Below, one piece after another: positions 16,793 to 29,045 of a stretch of DNA of 64,000 nt (within the stretch, counting starts at the first letter, position 1; the number at the start of each line of letters is the position of its first letter). Under the pieces are notes generated by a model. It saw only the letters and a program-made list of their open reading frames with translations. It was not told the DNA's origin and ran no database searches. Position numbers and translations under genes: made by a program. This DNA is from Streptomyces chartreusis NRRL 3882 (GTDB lineage Bacteria; Actinomycetota; Actinomycetes; Streptomycetales; Streptomycetaceae), in assembly GCF_900236475.1 (NCBI RefSeq), contig NZ_LT963352.1, forward strand, positions 1,612,001 to 1,676,000, given 5' to 3'.

Positions 16793-18274
16793 CTAGACAG
16801 GAAGGAAGTTGATCGGGTGGCTGTCGGTCGCCCAGAGGTACTGGACGGCGTAGGCCCGCCAGGGGCGCCAGGCCGCCGCGCGGGCGGTGAGCTTGGCGGG
16901 CGTGGAGGGCAGGCCGAGTTCCTGGGCGGCGCGGCGGATGCCGAGGTCGGTGGGGAGGAAGGCGTCGGGGTCGCCGAGGGCGCGCATGGCGATGACGTCG
17001 GCCGTCCAGGGGCCGAAGCCGGGCAGGTCGAGGAGCTGGGCGCGGGCCTGCGGCCAGTCGCTCTCCGCCCCCAGGTGGAGGTCGCCGTCGGCGAGCCGAC
17101 GGACAAGGGTCGTGAACGTCGTGCGGCGGGTGCGGGGCATCGCCAGGGTCTCCGGGTCCAGCGCCGCGAGGGCCTCGGGGGCGGGGAAGAGGTGGGTGAG
17201 ACCGCCCTCGGGGTCGTCGACCGGTTCGCCGTGGGCGGTGACCAGGCGGGCCGCGTGGGTGCGGGCGGCGGCGGTGGAGACCTGCTGGCCGAGCACGGCC
17301 CGGACGGCGAACTCCGCCTCGTCCACCGTGCGCGGGACGCGTCGGCCGGGCGCCTTGTCGACCAGCGGCGCCAGGACCGGGTCCGTGCGCAGCTGCTCGT
17401 CGATCGCCACCGGGTCCGCGTCCAGGTCGAGCAGACGGCGGCACCGGCTGATGGCGACGGTCAGATCGCGCAGGTCGCTGAGGGTGAGGCGGCAGGCGAT
17501 GTGGTCGGGGTTCGGGGTGAGGGCCACGATGCCGTGGCCGTACGGCAGCCGCAGCGTGCGCCGGTAGGAACCGTCGCGCCACTCCTCCACGCCGGGTACG
17601 GCCGTGGCGGCGAGGTGGCCGAAGAGGTTGTCGGGGTTGAGCGGGGTCCGGAATGGCAGCCGCAGGGACAGGGCTCCGGGTGTGCCGGCGCCCTGCCGTC
17701 TCGGGGCGCGGGCGCGCAGCTCGCTCGGGGAGAGGGCGAAGACCTCGCGGACGGTGTCGTTGAAGGTGCGGATCGAGGCGAAGCCGGCGGCGAAGGCGAT
17801 CCGGGCCATGGGCAGGGTCGTCGTCTCGATGAGCAGCCGGGCCGTCTGGGAGCGCTGGGCGCGGGCCAGCGCGAGGGGGCCGGCGCCCAGTTCCGCGAGG
17901 AGCTGGCGCTCGACCTGCCGGGTGCTGTAGCCGAGGCGGGCGGCGAGGCCGGGCACGCCCTCGCGGTCCACGACGCCGTCGGCGATCAGCCGCATGGCGC
18001 GGGCCACGAGGTCGGCGCGCTGGTTCCATTCCGGGGAGCCGGGGCTGGTGTCGGGCCGGCAGCGCTTGCAGGCCCGGAACCCGGCCTGCTGGCAGGCCGC
18101 CGCGCTCGGGTGGAAGACCATGTTCTCGGGCTTGGGCGGCACGACCGGGCAACTGGGACGGCAGTAGATGCCGGTCGTCAGGACGGCCGTGAAGAACCAT
18201 CCGTCGAACCGTGCGTCCTTGGACTGGACGGCGCGCAGGCAGCGCTCGGTGTCGGTGTGCATCCCCATCTGCAT
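16793..18274 (-). CDS. Ada-like regulator fused to AlkA DNA glycosylase
   Basis: This protein of about 493 residues joins an Ada N-terminal zinc domain, an AraC-type helix-turn-helix and a 3-methyladenine glycosylase. The four zinc cysteines are visible as IYCRPSC and CKRC; one of them is the methyl-phosphotriester acceptor that switches Ada into an activator. The HTH follows (GLAARLGYSTRQVERQL, then IAFAAGFASIRTFNDTVRE). The C-terminal part has the AlkA N-domain and helix-hairpin-helix motif LPGFGPWTADVIAMRALGD with the catalytic Asp just after. The fusion predicts damage sensing and base excision on one chain, driving its own operon with ogt. The start could be ATG 18274 or 18262; no ribosome site decides. 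Confidence 0.9.
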   Translation of the reverse strand: MQMGMHTDTERCLRAVQSKDARFDGWFFTAVLTTGIYCRPSCPVVPPKPENMVFHPSAAACQQAGFRACKRCRPDTSPGSPEWNQRADLVARAMRLIADGVVDREGVPGLAARLGYSTRQVERQLLAELGAGPLALARAQRSQTARLLIETTTLPMARIAFAAGFASIRTFNDTVREVFALSPSELRARAPRRQGAGTPGALSLRLPFRTPLNPDNLFGHLAATAVPGVEEWRDGSYRRTLRLPYGHGIVALTPNPDHIACRLTLSDLRDLTVAISRCRRLLDLDADPVAIDEQLRTDPVLAPLVDKAPGRRVPRTVDEAEFAVRAVLGQQVSTAAARTHAARLVTAHGEPVDDPEGGLTHLFPAPEALAALDPETLAMPRTRRTTFTTLVRRLADGDLHLGAESDWPQARAQLLDLPGFGPWTADVIAMRALGDPDAFLPTDLGIRRAAQELGLPSTPAKLTARAAAWRPWRAYAVQYLWATDSHPINFLPV

Positions 18275-18371
18275 GCGTCCAGCATCGGGCACCGGGCGGG
18301 ACGGGGCTGGCGAGAATCCGACATCGACGTGCCCGGGCGGCGCCCGGCGGAGACAGCTGCGGCCGGGATAG

Positions 18372-18411
18372 ATGAAGATTCATTCATGTGTTCGTGTGCG
18401 ACCGGTACGAT
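18372..18411 (+). promoter_or_regulatory. nmtR promoter and candidate NmtR operator
   Basis: The AT-rich inverted repeat ATGAA-GA-TTCAT (18372-18383) resembles operators of the ArsR/SmtB family. It abuts a -35-like TTCATG (18383-18388), 17 bases before TACGAT (18406-18411). The -10 ends six bases before the ATG, predicting a leaderless, autoregulated transcript. Confidence 0.6.
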
Positions 18412-18417
18412 GACGTC

Positions 18418-18780
18418 ATGGGTCATGGAGCCGTCATCCCCGCGCAGGACGCCACCGAGCGCGTACGCCTGGACGCGGACAACGTCGCGAAGGTCGCCAC
18501 CACGCTCCAGGCCCTGTCCACACCCTCCCGGCTGCTGATCCTGGCGCGGCTGCGGGAAGGCCCGCTGCCGGCCACCGAGTTGGCCGCCGAGGTGGGCATG
18601 GAGCAGTCGGCCTGCTCGCACCAGCTGCGGCTGCTGCGCAATCTGGGCCTGGTCGTCGGCGAGCGGCGGGGCCGTTCGGTCGTCTACGCACTGCACGACC
18701 ACCACGTCGCCGAGCTGCTCGACCAGGCCGTCTACCACGTGGAGCATCTGCGCCTGGGCATCAGCGACGCCGCCGAGTGA
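18418..18780 (+). CDS. nmtR: NmtR-type Ni(II)/Co(II)-sensing ArsR-family repressor
   Basis: The 120-residue winged-helix protein has the ArsR core LSTPSRLLILARLREGPLP and MEQSACSHQLRLLRNLGL. Its C-terminal helix carries D94-x-H96-x10-H107-x2-H110, the alpha-5 metal site as arranged in Mycobacterium NmtR. It also begins MGHG, so after Met removal the N-terminal Gly-His would match the extra Ni ligands known for NmtR. This supports the ATG at 18418 as the true start even though no ribosome site precedes it; a -10 box six bases upstream suggests leaderless translation. No P-type ATPase or other efflux gene is adjacent, so its targets beyond its own promoter are unknown. Confidence 0.88.
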   Translation: MGHGAVIPAQDATERVRLDADNVAKVATTLQALSTPSRLLILARLREGPLPATELAAEVGMEQSACSHQLRLLRNLGLVVGERRGRSVVYALHDHHVAELLDQAVYHVEHLRLGISDAAE

Positions 18781-18807
18781 GACGGCGCCGCTGTCCCACG
18801 GGCGGCC

Positions 18808-22862
<4,055 letters not shown>

Positions 22863-22925
22863 TGACCCCGTCGGACTTTGTGCGGTCCTGGTGGTTCTCC
22901 GAGGTCCCCCGGCGCTTTGACGCCC

Positions 22926-23756
22926 TCAGGCCCGGAGGAAGGTCAGCACCTCGCTCGTCAGCCGGGCGGGCGCGTCCAGCGGGACGAGATGGCCGGCCTC
23001 CGGGACGGGCACCAGCCGCGCGCCCGGGATCAGGGCGGCCAGCTCCTGTCCCTTGGCGAAGGGGATCCAGGTGTCCTCGGTGCCCCAGCAGACCGTCACC
23101 GGCAGATCGAGGGTGGGATACAGCGGCTGGATGTCGTCCGTGTAGCGCTGGTCGGCCTGCGCGATCTGGCGGTAGAAGGCGGCCTGTCCCCGCTCCCCCG
23201 TCCACGGCCCGACCAGGGCGTCCAGCGTGGCGGGCCGCAGGCCGAGGTGGCTCGCGGACGTGACGTACTCGCGTACCAGCGCCTCGTGCAGCGCCGCCGG
23301 CAACTGCTCGAAGACGTGGCTGTGCTGCCCGACCAGGCGGAAGAAGGGCGAGCCCCAGGGTTCCAGGGCCACCGGGTCGACCAGCGCGAGCCGCCGGTAG
23401 CGGGCCCCGTGCAGCAGATGGGCGCGCAGTGCCACGCACCCTCCGAAGTCGTGCGCGACGACGGACGGCTCCCGAAGCCCCCAGTGCGCGAGCAGCTCGG
23501 TGAGGATCCGGCCCTGGGCCCCCAGCGAGACGTCCTGGTCCGGGTGCATGTCGGAGGTGCCGTAGCCCGCCATGTCCCACACGTGCACGTGGTGTCCGGC
23601 ACCGGCCAGTGCCGGAGCGATCTCGTGCCACACGTACGAGGAGAAGGGCGTCCCGTGCAGCAGCACGACCGGCTCGCCGCCGGGATCTCCGAACCGGTCC
23701 CAGCGGACGGTCCCCGACGTGGTGGCCAGGCTCTCTCGCAACGTCCAGTCACTCAA
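22926..23756 (-). CDS. Alpha/beta hydrolase with Asp nucleophile (dehalogenase/epoxide-hydrolase-like)
   Basis: The 276-residue protein has the oxyanion motif LHGTPFSSYVW near residue 33, and the nucleophile elbow VVAHDFGG with D103 in place of the usual Ser. A catalytic His sits in VPEAGHLVPLD near the C-terminus. Asp at that position is characteristic of haloalkane dehalogenases, fluoroacetate dehalogenases and epoxide hydrolases rather than esterases. The substrate is unknown. Translation most likely begins at TTG 23756, preceded by AGGGAG at six bases; the frame stays open much further upstream without a ribosome site. It is divergent from the PP2C phosphatase gene. Confidence 0.85.
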   Translation of the reverse strand: MSDWTLRESLATTSGTVRWDRFGDPGGEPVVLLHGTPFSSYVWHEIAPALAGAGHHVHVWDMAGYGTSDMHPDQDVSLGAQGRILTELLAHWGLREPSVVAHDFGGCVALRAHLLHGARYRRLALVDPVALEPWGSPFFRLVGQHSHVFEQLPAALHEALVREYVTSASHLGLRPATLDALVGPWTGERGQAAFYRQIAQADQRYTDDIQPLYPTLDLPVTVCWGTEDTWIPFAKGQELAALIPGARLVPVPEAGHLVPLDAPARLTSEVLTFLRA

Positions 23757-23909
23757 GACGGCTCCCTCTCTTCCTAAGCGTGCGCGACCTCGGTTTTTTG
23801 TCTTTTCGGCGCGACAGTGCCGCTCCTTCGACCGTACTGTGACCTCATCGGACAGCCCGCATGACGGATCTTGGCGGTACCTTTTGCCGCGCCGGAAGGA
23901 GCGGCTCGC

Positions 23910-25955
23910 ATGAACGGGTATGCGACCTCGGACCGGGACCCCGGCACGGCCGCGCCCGGCGGGCTGCTGGACCTGCTGAAGGTCGCGGCCGTGGTCCTGG
24001 ACGGCGGCGGGCACATCGCCCTGTGGAGCCCCGAGATCGAGCAACTGCTCGGCTACACGGCCGACGAGGCCCTGCGGCAGCGCGCCGACACGCTCCTGAT
24101 CGCGCCCGAGAACCGCGCCCGGGGCAGGGAGCTGTTCGCCCAGGTCAGAGCTGGGGACCGCTGGGCCGGCGTCTTCCCGCTGCGCCACCGCGACGGCACG
24201 GAACGCGCCGTGGAATTCCGCACGATGCGGCTCCTCGACAGCGAGGGCAGGCCCCACCTGCTGGGACTCGCCACGGACGCGACGACCGTAAGGAAGGTGG
24301 AGCGGGACCTCGCCCTCTCGCACAGCCTCGTCAACCAGACCCCGCTCGGCATCGCCGTCTTCGACAACGACCTGCGCTGGGTAGGTGTCAACCCCGCGCT
24401 GGAGCGGATCAACGGGGTGCCCGAGGAGGCCTTGCTGGGCCGGCGGCTCGGCGAGGTGCTGCCGGGCCTGGACGTCGAGGCCATCGAGGCCCGGATGCGG
24501 CACGTCCTCAAGACCGGCAGGCCCCTGCTCGACCAGCAGACCATCGGCCGTACGGCGGCGGACGAACAGGACCGCGCCTACTCCGAGTCGTACCACCGCA
24601 TCGAGGACACCGACGGCCGGGTCCTCGGGCTCGCGATGGCCGTGCTGGACGTGACCGAACGGCAGCAGGCCGCGGCCGAGGTCGCGCAGGCACGCCAGCA
24701 CCTGTCGGTGATCGCCGAAGCCGGGGTTCGGATCGGCACCACGCTGGACCTTCAGCAGACCGCCCGGGAGCTGGCCGACGTGGTCGTGTCGCACCTCGCG
24801 GACCTGGCCGCCGTGGACGTCCTGGAGTCCGTCGTGGCCCGCGGCACCATCGTGCCGGTGTCGGGCGGCGCGCCCGCGGAGTTCCGGGCGCTGGCCGTCG
24901 CGGCGGGCTACCCGACCGACGCCATCCACGCCGCCGACCCGGTCGGCGAGCTGGCCACCTACGCCTCGTCACGGATCATCACGCAGTGCGTCCGCAAGGC
25001 CCGCCCGGTCCTGGTCGAGCGCGTGGACCCGAAGATGATGCGGCGCATCGCCCGGGACGCGCGGGCCGCCCGGACCCTGCACGAGGCCGGCGCGCACTCC
25101 TACCTGGCGGTGCCGCTGGTGGCCCGGGGCAAGGTGCTCGGCACCCTCACCCTGTACCGCACGGTCGACGAACGCCCCTTCGACGACCGGGACCAGGTGC
25201 TCGCCTCGGAACTCGCCGCGCGCGCCGCGATCTGCATCGACAACGCCCGCCTCTACGGCCGGGAGCGGGGCACCGCCCTGACACTCCAGCGCAGTCTGCT
25301 CCCGGCCACGCCCGCCGAGCAGGAGGGGCTCGACATCGCCGCCCGCTACCGCCCGGCGCTCAGCGAGGTCGGCGGCGACTGGTACGACGTGCTGCCGCTG
25401 GGCCCGGGACGCACCGGGCTCGTGGTGGGCGACGTCATGGGCAAGGGCGTCCAGGCCGCGGCGATCATGGGGCAGCTGAGCACGGCGACGCGGGCCCTGG
25501 CCCGGCTGGACCTGCCGCCCGCCGAACTGCTGCGGCACCTCGACGACATCGCCGGCTCGCTCGGCGACGCCATCGCCACGTGCGTGTACGCGGTGTGCGA
25601 CCTGCGGGCCGGCATCTGCTCGCTGTCCAGCGCCGGTCATCTGCCGCCCGTGCTCGCCGGTGCGGACGGCGGCGCGAAACTCGTCGACGTGCCCGGCGGC
25701 GTGCCGCTGGGGGTGGGCGGCGTGGACTTCGGCACCGTGAACCTGGAGTTCGCGCCGGGCTCCCTGCTCGCCCTCTACACCGACGGGCTGGTCGAGAACC
25801 GCGCGGAGCCGATCGACACCGGCCTCACCACGCTGACCCGCCTCCTGGAGGACGCGGGGCCCAGCCTGCAACGGACCAGCGACAGCCTCCTCGGCGCGCT
25901 GAGCCCGCAGCCCGACGACGACGTCGCGCTCTTGCTGGTCCGCGCCCGCTCCTGA
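23910..25955 (+). CDS. PAS-PAS-GAF-PP2C (SpoIIE-type) phosphatase
   Basis: The 681-residue cytoplasmic protein has two PAS domains (about residues 20-130 and 140-255), a GAF domain (about 265-445) and a C-terminal SpoIIE/RsbU-type Ser/Thr phosphatase (about 455-681). Metal-binding motifs are visible as GGDWYD at 488-493 and VVGDVMGKG soon after, then ALYTDGLVE and PDDDVALL. Such proteins dephosphorylate anti-anti-sigma factors and are abundant in Streptomyces, where they link light, redox or ligand sensing to stress sigma factors. No kinase (RsbW-like) domain or partner gene is visible next to it. The ATG at 23910 follows GGAAGGAG; an in-frame start at 23871 would precede that ribosome site. 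Confidence 0.93.
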   Translation: MNGYATSDRDPGTAAPGGLLDLLKVAAVVLDGGGHIALWSPEIEQLLGYTADEALRQRADTLLIAPENRARGRELFAQVRAGDRWAGVFPLRHRDGTERAVEFRTMRLLDSEGRPHLLGLATDATTVRKVERDLALSHSLVNQTPLGIAVFDNDLRWVGVNPALERINGVPEEALLGRRLGEVLPGLDVEAIEARMRHVLKTGRPLLDQQTIGRTAADEQDRAYSESYHRIEDTDGRVLGLAMAVLDVTERQQAAAEVAQARQHLSVIAEAGVRIGTTLDLQQTARELADVVVSHLADLAAVDVLESVVARGTIVPVSGGAPAEFRALAVAAGYPTDAIHAADPVGELATYASSRIITQCVRKARPVLVERVDPKMMRRIARDARAARTLHEAGAHSYLAVPLVARGKVLGTLTLYRTVDERPFDDRDQVLASELAARAAICIDNARLYGRERGTALTLQRSLLPATPAEQEGLDIAARYRPALSEVGGDWYDVLPLGPGRTGLVVGDVMGKGVQAAAIMGQLSTATRALARLDLPPAELLRHLDDIAGSLGDAIATCVYAVCDLRAGICSLSSAGHLPPVLAGADGGAKLVDVPGGVPLGVGGVDFGTVNLEFAPGSLLALYTDGLVENRAEPIDTGLTTLTRLLEDAGPSLQRTSDSLLGALSPQPDDDVALLLVRARS

Positions 25956-25972
25956 GCGCACGCGGCGTCAAC

Positions 25973-25981
25973 TGTTAGCAT
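25973..25981 (+). promoter_or_regulatory. Extended -10 promoter of the ABC-F leader
   Basis: TG-T-TAGCAT at 25973-25981 is an extended -10 element (TGnTAnnnT). It ends six bases before the upstream ORF's ATG at 25988, so the mRNA probably begins at that codon. Only a poor -35 lies near 25953. Confidence 0.5.
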
Positions 25982-25987
25982 GTGTGT

Positions 25988-26011
25988 ATGAGTTACGTTC
26001 TCTACCTCTGA
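25988..26011 (+). CDS. Upstream leader peptide MSYVLYL of the ABC-F gene
   Basis: A seven-residue ORF, MSYVLYL and stop, sits at the predicted 5' end of the ABC-F mRNA, about 180 bases before the main start. It is too short for ordinary gene finding but has the layout of leader peptides that control ribosome-protection and antibiotic-resistance genes. In those systems a drug-stalled ribosome on the leader changes downstream RNA folding. The aromatic and Val/Leu-rich end would contact the exit tunnel. Probable leaderless initiation is inferred from the -10 spacing. No experimental or comparative evidence is available here. Confidence 0.6.
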   Translation: MSYVLYL

Positions 26012-26189
26012 TCCGGGCCACTGGCTCCGCCCCTCGCATGCCCTGACGCACACAGGCCGAGGCGCAGGGAGCCGCGACGTCGCCCACGGCCCGCCCTGTT
26101 CCGGGCCGGCCGTCCGTCGGATCCGAAGGCCCGCTCGCATCCCCGCCCGAACCGGGGGTGAGGTGTGCCTCCTCAACGAGGAAGAGAAC
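26012..26189 (+). promoter_or_regulatory. Attenuator-like leader with sequestered ribosome site
   Basis: CGGGCC occurs at 26014-26019 and 26102-26107; its complement GGCCCG occurs at 26088-26093 and 26128-26133, so mutually exclusive pairings are possible. A further stem joins GGCTCC (26023-26028) to GGAGCC (26068-26073), with CCTCG/CGAGG inside it. CCCCG (26141-26145) pairs with CGGGG (26153-26157). Just before the gene, TCCTC (26170-26174) pairs with GAGGA (26178-26182), hiding the ribosome site. The pattern fits transcriptional or translational attenuation triggered at the upstream ORF. Confidence 0.6.
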
Positions 26190-27854
26190 GTGACCACCCT
26201 TACCCTGCCTGCCCGCGACCGGGCCCAGCTGACCTGCGCCGGCGTCCGCGTCGACCGCGGTGGCCGCACCGTGCTGCACGACGTCGAGATGAAGGTCTCC
26301 CCCGGTGCGCGCTGGGGCGTCGTCGGCGAGAACGGACGCGGCAAGTCGACCCTTTTGCACGTCCTGGCCGGCCTGCTGCCCCCGGACGAGGGGACCGTGC
26401 ACCGCGTGGGCACGCTCGCCCTGGCCGAGCAGGAGATGCCGGCCGGGGACGAGCGCACGGTCGGCGACTTCATCGACGAGTTCCTGGCCGGCGCCCGGGC
26501 CGCCCTGCGGGATCTGGACGCCGCGGCAAAAGCCCTCGCGGCGCAACGGCCCGGTGCCGAACAGGCCTATGCCGACGCCCTGGAGGCGGCGCAGGCGCTG
26601 GACGCCTGGGACGCCGACCGCCGGGTGGACGTGGCCCTGGACGGGCTGGGCGCGGTCAGCGACCGTGCCCGTCCCCTGGCCACGCTGTCGGTCGGCCAGC
26701 GCTACCGGATCCGGCTGGCCTGCCTGCTGGGCGCCGAGTACGACTTCCTGCTCCTGGACGAGCCGACCAACCACCTGGACCTGGCCGGGCTGGAGTACCT
26801 CACCGCCAGGCTGCGCGCCCACGCCGGCGGTGTCGTGGTGGTCAGCCACGACCGGGCGCTGCTCGCGGACGTGGCCACCGCGATCCTCGACCTCGACCCC
26901 ACGCGCGACGGCCTACCGGGCGTGTACGGCGGTGGTTACGCCGGCTACCGGGAGGGCCGCGAGGCCGAACTGACGCGCTGGGAGGAGGAGTACCAGCAGC
27001 AGCAGACCGAGCACGTCCGTCTCCAGCATGCCCTGTCGGAGGCGCAGAACCGGCTGAGCACCGGCTGGCGCCCGGACAAGGGCACCGGCAAGCACCAGCG
27101 CGCCACCCGCGCCGGTGCCCTGGTGCGCTCCGTCCACCGGCGCCAGGAGGACCTGCACCGGCACAAGGTCACCGCGCCGGTGCCGCCCCGGCGCTTCTCG
27201 ATGCCCGGCCTGCCCGCCCGGCCGGGCGTCGTCCTGCTGCGTACGGAGGAGGTGACGGTCGAAGGGCGGCTGCCCCAGGCGACGAACCTGTCGGTGACGT
27301 CCGGCGACAGGCTGGCCGTCACCGGCCCGAACGGGGCGGGCAAGTCCACCCTCCTGTCCGTCCTGGCCGGTCGGCTCGCCCCGGACACGGGCCGGGTGCA
27401 CCGGGCCCGCGGGGTGCGGCTGCGCCTGCTCGGGCAGGAGTCGCCGCGGGCGACGCACCGGCGGGCGCGTGACCTCTACGAGACGCACACCGCGCGCCTG
27501 GTCGCGGCCGGCGTACTGCAGGAAGGCGAGGTGGTGGGGCTCGGCTCGCTGGGTCTGCTCACCTCGCGCGACGCCGGCAAGCCGGTCGCCGAGCTGTCGA
27601 CGGGTCAGCAGCGGCGCCTCGACCTGGCCTTGGCACTGGCCGCCCGCCCCCACGTACTGCTGCTGGACGAGCCCACGAACCACCTGTCCATCGCGCTGGT
27701 CGACGAGCTCACCGAGGCGCTGCACAGCACGGACGCGGCCGTGGTCCTGGCGACACACGACCGCCAGATGCGACGCGACATCGCCGACTGGCCGCACCTC
27801 GCGCCGGCGCGGCACCGCCCGGCGGACCGGGGGGCGGGTGCGCGGGGACGCTGA
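26190..27854 (+). CDS. ABC-F ATPase (probable antibiotic-resistance ribosome-protection type)
   Basis: The 554-residue protein has two ABC ATPase domains and no membrane segment. Domain 1 has Walker A GENGRGKST (46-54), signature LSVGQ and Walker B LLLDEPTNHLDL; domain 2 has GPNGAGKST (379-387), LSTGQ and LLLDEPTNHLSI. The charged linker between them (about residues 250-330, rich in Glu, Gln and Arg) is the segment that enters the ribosome in ABC-F resistance proteins. Its likely role is to displace or relieve macrolide, lincosamide, streptogramin or pleuromutilin type drugs, with the spectrum not readable from sequence. The GTG start at 26190 follows GAGGAAGAG, which is caught in a small hairpin. 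An in-frame start at 26163 precedes that ribosome site. A housekeeping translation factor is the alternative. Confidence 0.88.
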   Translation: MTTLTLPARDRAQLTCAGVRVDRGGRTVLHDVEMKVSPGARWGVVGENGRGKSTLLHVLAGLLPPDEGTVHRVGTLALAEQEMPAGDERTVGDFIDEFLAGARAALRDLDAAAKALAAQRPGAEQAYADALEAAQALDAWDADRRVDVALDGLGAVSDRARPLATLSVGQRYRIRLACLLGAEYDFLLLDEPTNHLDLAGLEYLTARLRAHAGGVVVVSHDRALLADVATAILDLDPTRDGLPGVYGGGYAGYREGREAELTRWEEEYQQQQTEHVRLQHALSEAQNRLSTGWRPDKGTGKHQRATRAGALVRSVHRRQEDLHRHKVTAPVPPRRFSMPGLPARPGVVLLRTEEVTVEGRLPQATNLSVTSGDRLAVTGPNGAGKSTLLSVLAGRLAPDTGRVHRARGVRLRLLGQESPRATHRRARDLYETHTARLVAAGVLQEGEVVGLGSLGLLTSRDAGKPVAELSTGQQRRLDLALALAARPHVLLLDEPTNHLSIALVDELTEALHSTDAAVVLATHDRQMRRDIADWPHLAPARHRPADRGAGARGR

Positions 27855-27883
27855 CGGGGCGCCGCGCAGGACGCGACTGGTGT

Positions 27884-27913
27884 CTCCGGGCGGGTTGGGA
27901 AACCCGCCCGGAG
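27884..27913. terminator. Bidirectional hairpin between abc-f and a membrane-protein gene
   Basis: A perfect 13-base stem, CTCCGGGCGGGTT with AACCCGCCCGGAG, encloses a GGGA tetraloop. It lies 29 bases past the ABC-F stop and 14 bases past the stop of the convergent gene. Confidence 0.8.
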
Positions 27914-27927
27914 CGCAGCCGCGCGCC

Positions 27928-28374
27928 TCATGGATTGCTCGGCGGCTGTTCGAACGGCACCCAGGCGTCGTCCTTCCGCACGGTGCACAGGGCCCAGATG
28001 ATGAACCCGGAAATCGCGATCATCACCACCGACCACACCGGGTAGTACGGCAGGGAGAGGAAGTTGGCGATGATGACGAGTGCGGCGATGCCCACGCCGG
28101 CCACGCGCGCCCATGTCGCCCCCTGGAACAGCCCCATGCTGACGATCACGGCGGCCACGCCCAGGACCAGGTGGATCCAGCCCCAGCTGGTGAGGTCGAA
28201 TTCGAAGACGTAGTTGCGGGTCGTGAGGAAGACGTCGTCCTCCGCGATCGCCGCGATGCCGCGCAGGACGTCCAGGATCCCGGCGATCATGAGCATCACG
28301 GCCCCGAAGACCATCAGGCCGACGGCCCATTCGCGCTTCGCCGTGCGTGCGCCCGTAGGGTGTGTGGTGGTCAT
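27928..28374 (-). CDS. Small four-helix membrane protein (DUF7144-like)
   Basis: The 148-residue protein has four hydrophobic segments at about residues 17-40, 65-83, 88-108 and 112-131, with short hydrophilic ends. The sequence TSWGWIHLVLG, before the second segment, followed by MGLFQGATWAR, resembles a family of small actinobacterial membrane proteins that I recall as DUF7144. No catalytic residues are evident. The ATG at 28374 is preceded by AACGAGGCAGCAGG. It lies 72 bases after the SHOCT-protein gene in the same direction, so they may be co-transcribed. Confidence 0.75.
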   Translation of the reverse strand: MTTTHPTGARTAKREWAVGLMVFGAVMLMIAGILDVLRGIAAIAEDDVFLTTRNYVFEFDLTSWGWIHLVLGVAAVIVSMGLFQGATWARVAGVGIAALVIIANFLSLPYYPVWSVVMIAISGFIIWALCTVRKDDAWVPFEQPPSNP

Positions 28375-28446
28375 CCTGCTGCCTCGTTTCTGCTGCGTCC
28401 GGCGCGTTCCACGGCCGGAGGTGGAGATGTCGGAGGGGTGGGGGTT

Positions 28447-28887
28447 CTAGGGTCCGGACGTGCCGGAGCCGCTGAGCACCAACTCCTTCGCCCTGCGGAA
28501 CTCCTCATCCGAGATGTCGCCGCGAGCGCGGATCTCGGACAGCCTGGCGAGCTCGTCGACGCTGCTCCCCCGGTTCTCGCCGCTCTTGGCGGTCTCTCGG
28601 ACGTAGCTGTCGAACGCCTCCTGCTGCGCCCGGGCCTGGGCCGCTTCCCTGCGCCCCATGTTCTTGCCGCGGGCGGTGACGTAGACGAACACGCCGAGGA
28701 AGGGCAGGACGATGCAGAACACCAGCCAGCCGGTCTTGGCCCCGCCGCTCAGGGAGTCGTCGCGGAAGATGTCGAAGACGACCCGGAAGAGCAGCACGAA
28801 CCACATGATCCAGAGGAAGAACCACAGCATCGCCCAGAAGGCGCTCAACAGCGGAAAGTCGTACGCCAGGTAGGTCTGCGCACTCAT
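28447..28887 (-). CDS. SHOCT-domain membrane protein
   Basis: The 146-residue protein has two strongly hydrophobic segments near residues 8-38 (Trp- and Phe-rich) and 52-70. A charged linker follows, then a C-terminal SHOCT motif at about 109-139 (DELARLSEIRARGDISDEEF, then RRAKELVL). SHOCT modules are short helical hairpins often found at protein ends and thought to mediate oligomerisation. The first half resembles the phospholipase_D-nuclease N-terminal (PLDc_N) membrane hairpin. The ATG at 28887 has GGAGGAG immediately upstream. Function unknown; probably an envelope protein. Confidence 0.85.
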   Translation of the reverse strand: MSAQTYLAYDFPLLSAFWAMLWFFLWIMWFVLLFRVVFDIFRDDSLSGGAKTGWLVFCIVLPFLGVFVYVTARGKNMGRREAAQARAQQEAFDSYVRETAKSGENRGSSVDELARLSEIRARGDISDEEFRRAKELVLSGSGTSGP

Positions 28888-29045
28888 GTCACTCCTCCGT
28901 CCCGGCCGCACGTCCGGCAGCCGTCCCGTGCCGTACCCAGCGTGCCCGCGGAGAGGACGGGGCTGCCTCACCCGCGGCGGGTGATCCGTACGCGGCCGCT
29001 GCTCGGCCGGGACGACGATCCCCACGGCAACCCTCTGACCCCGGC

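Noticed and set aside
22926..24929. A 667-codon minus-strand frame extending the alpha/beta hydrolase across the PP2C phosphatase
   Set aside because: Only its last 276 codons show hydrolase motifs; upstream it is antisense to the PAS domains. A TTG with a good ribosome site at 23756 marks the real start.
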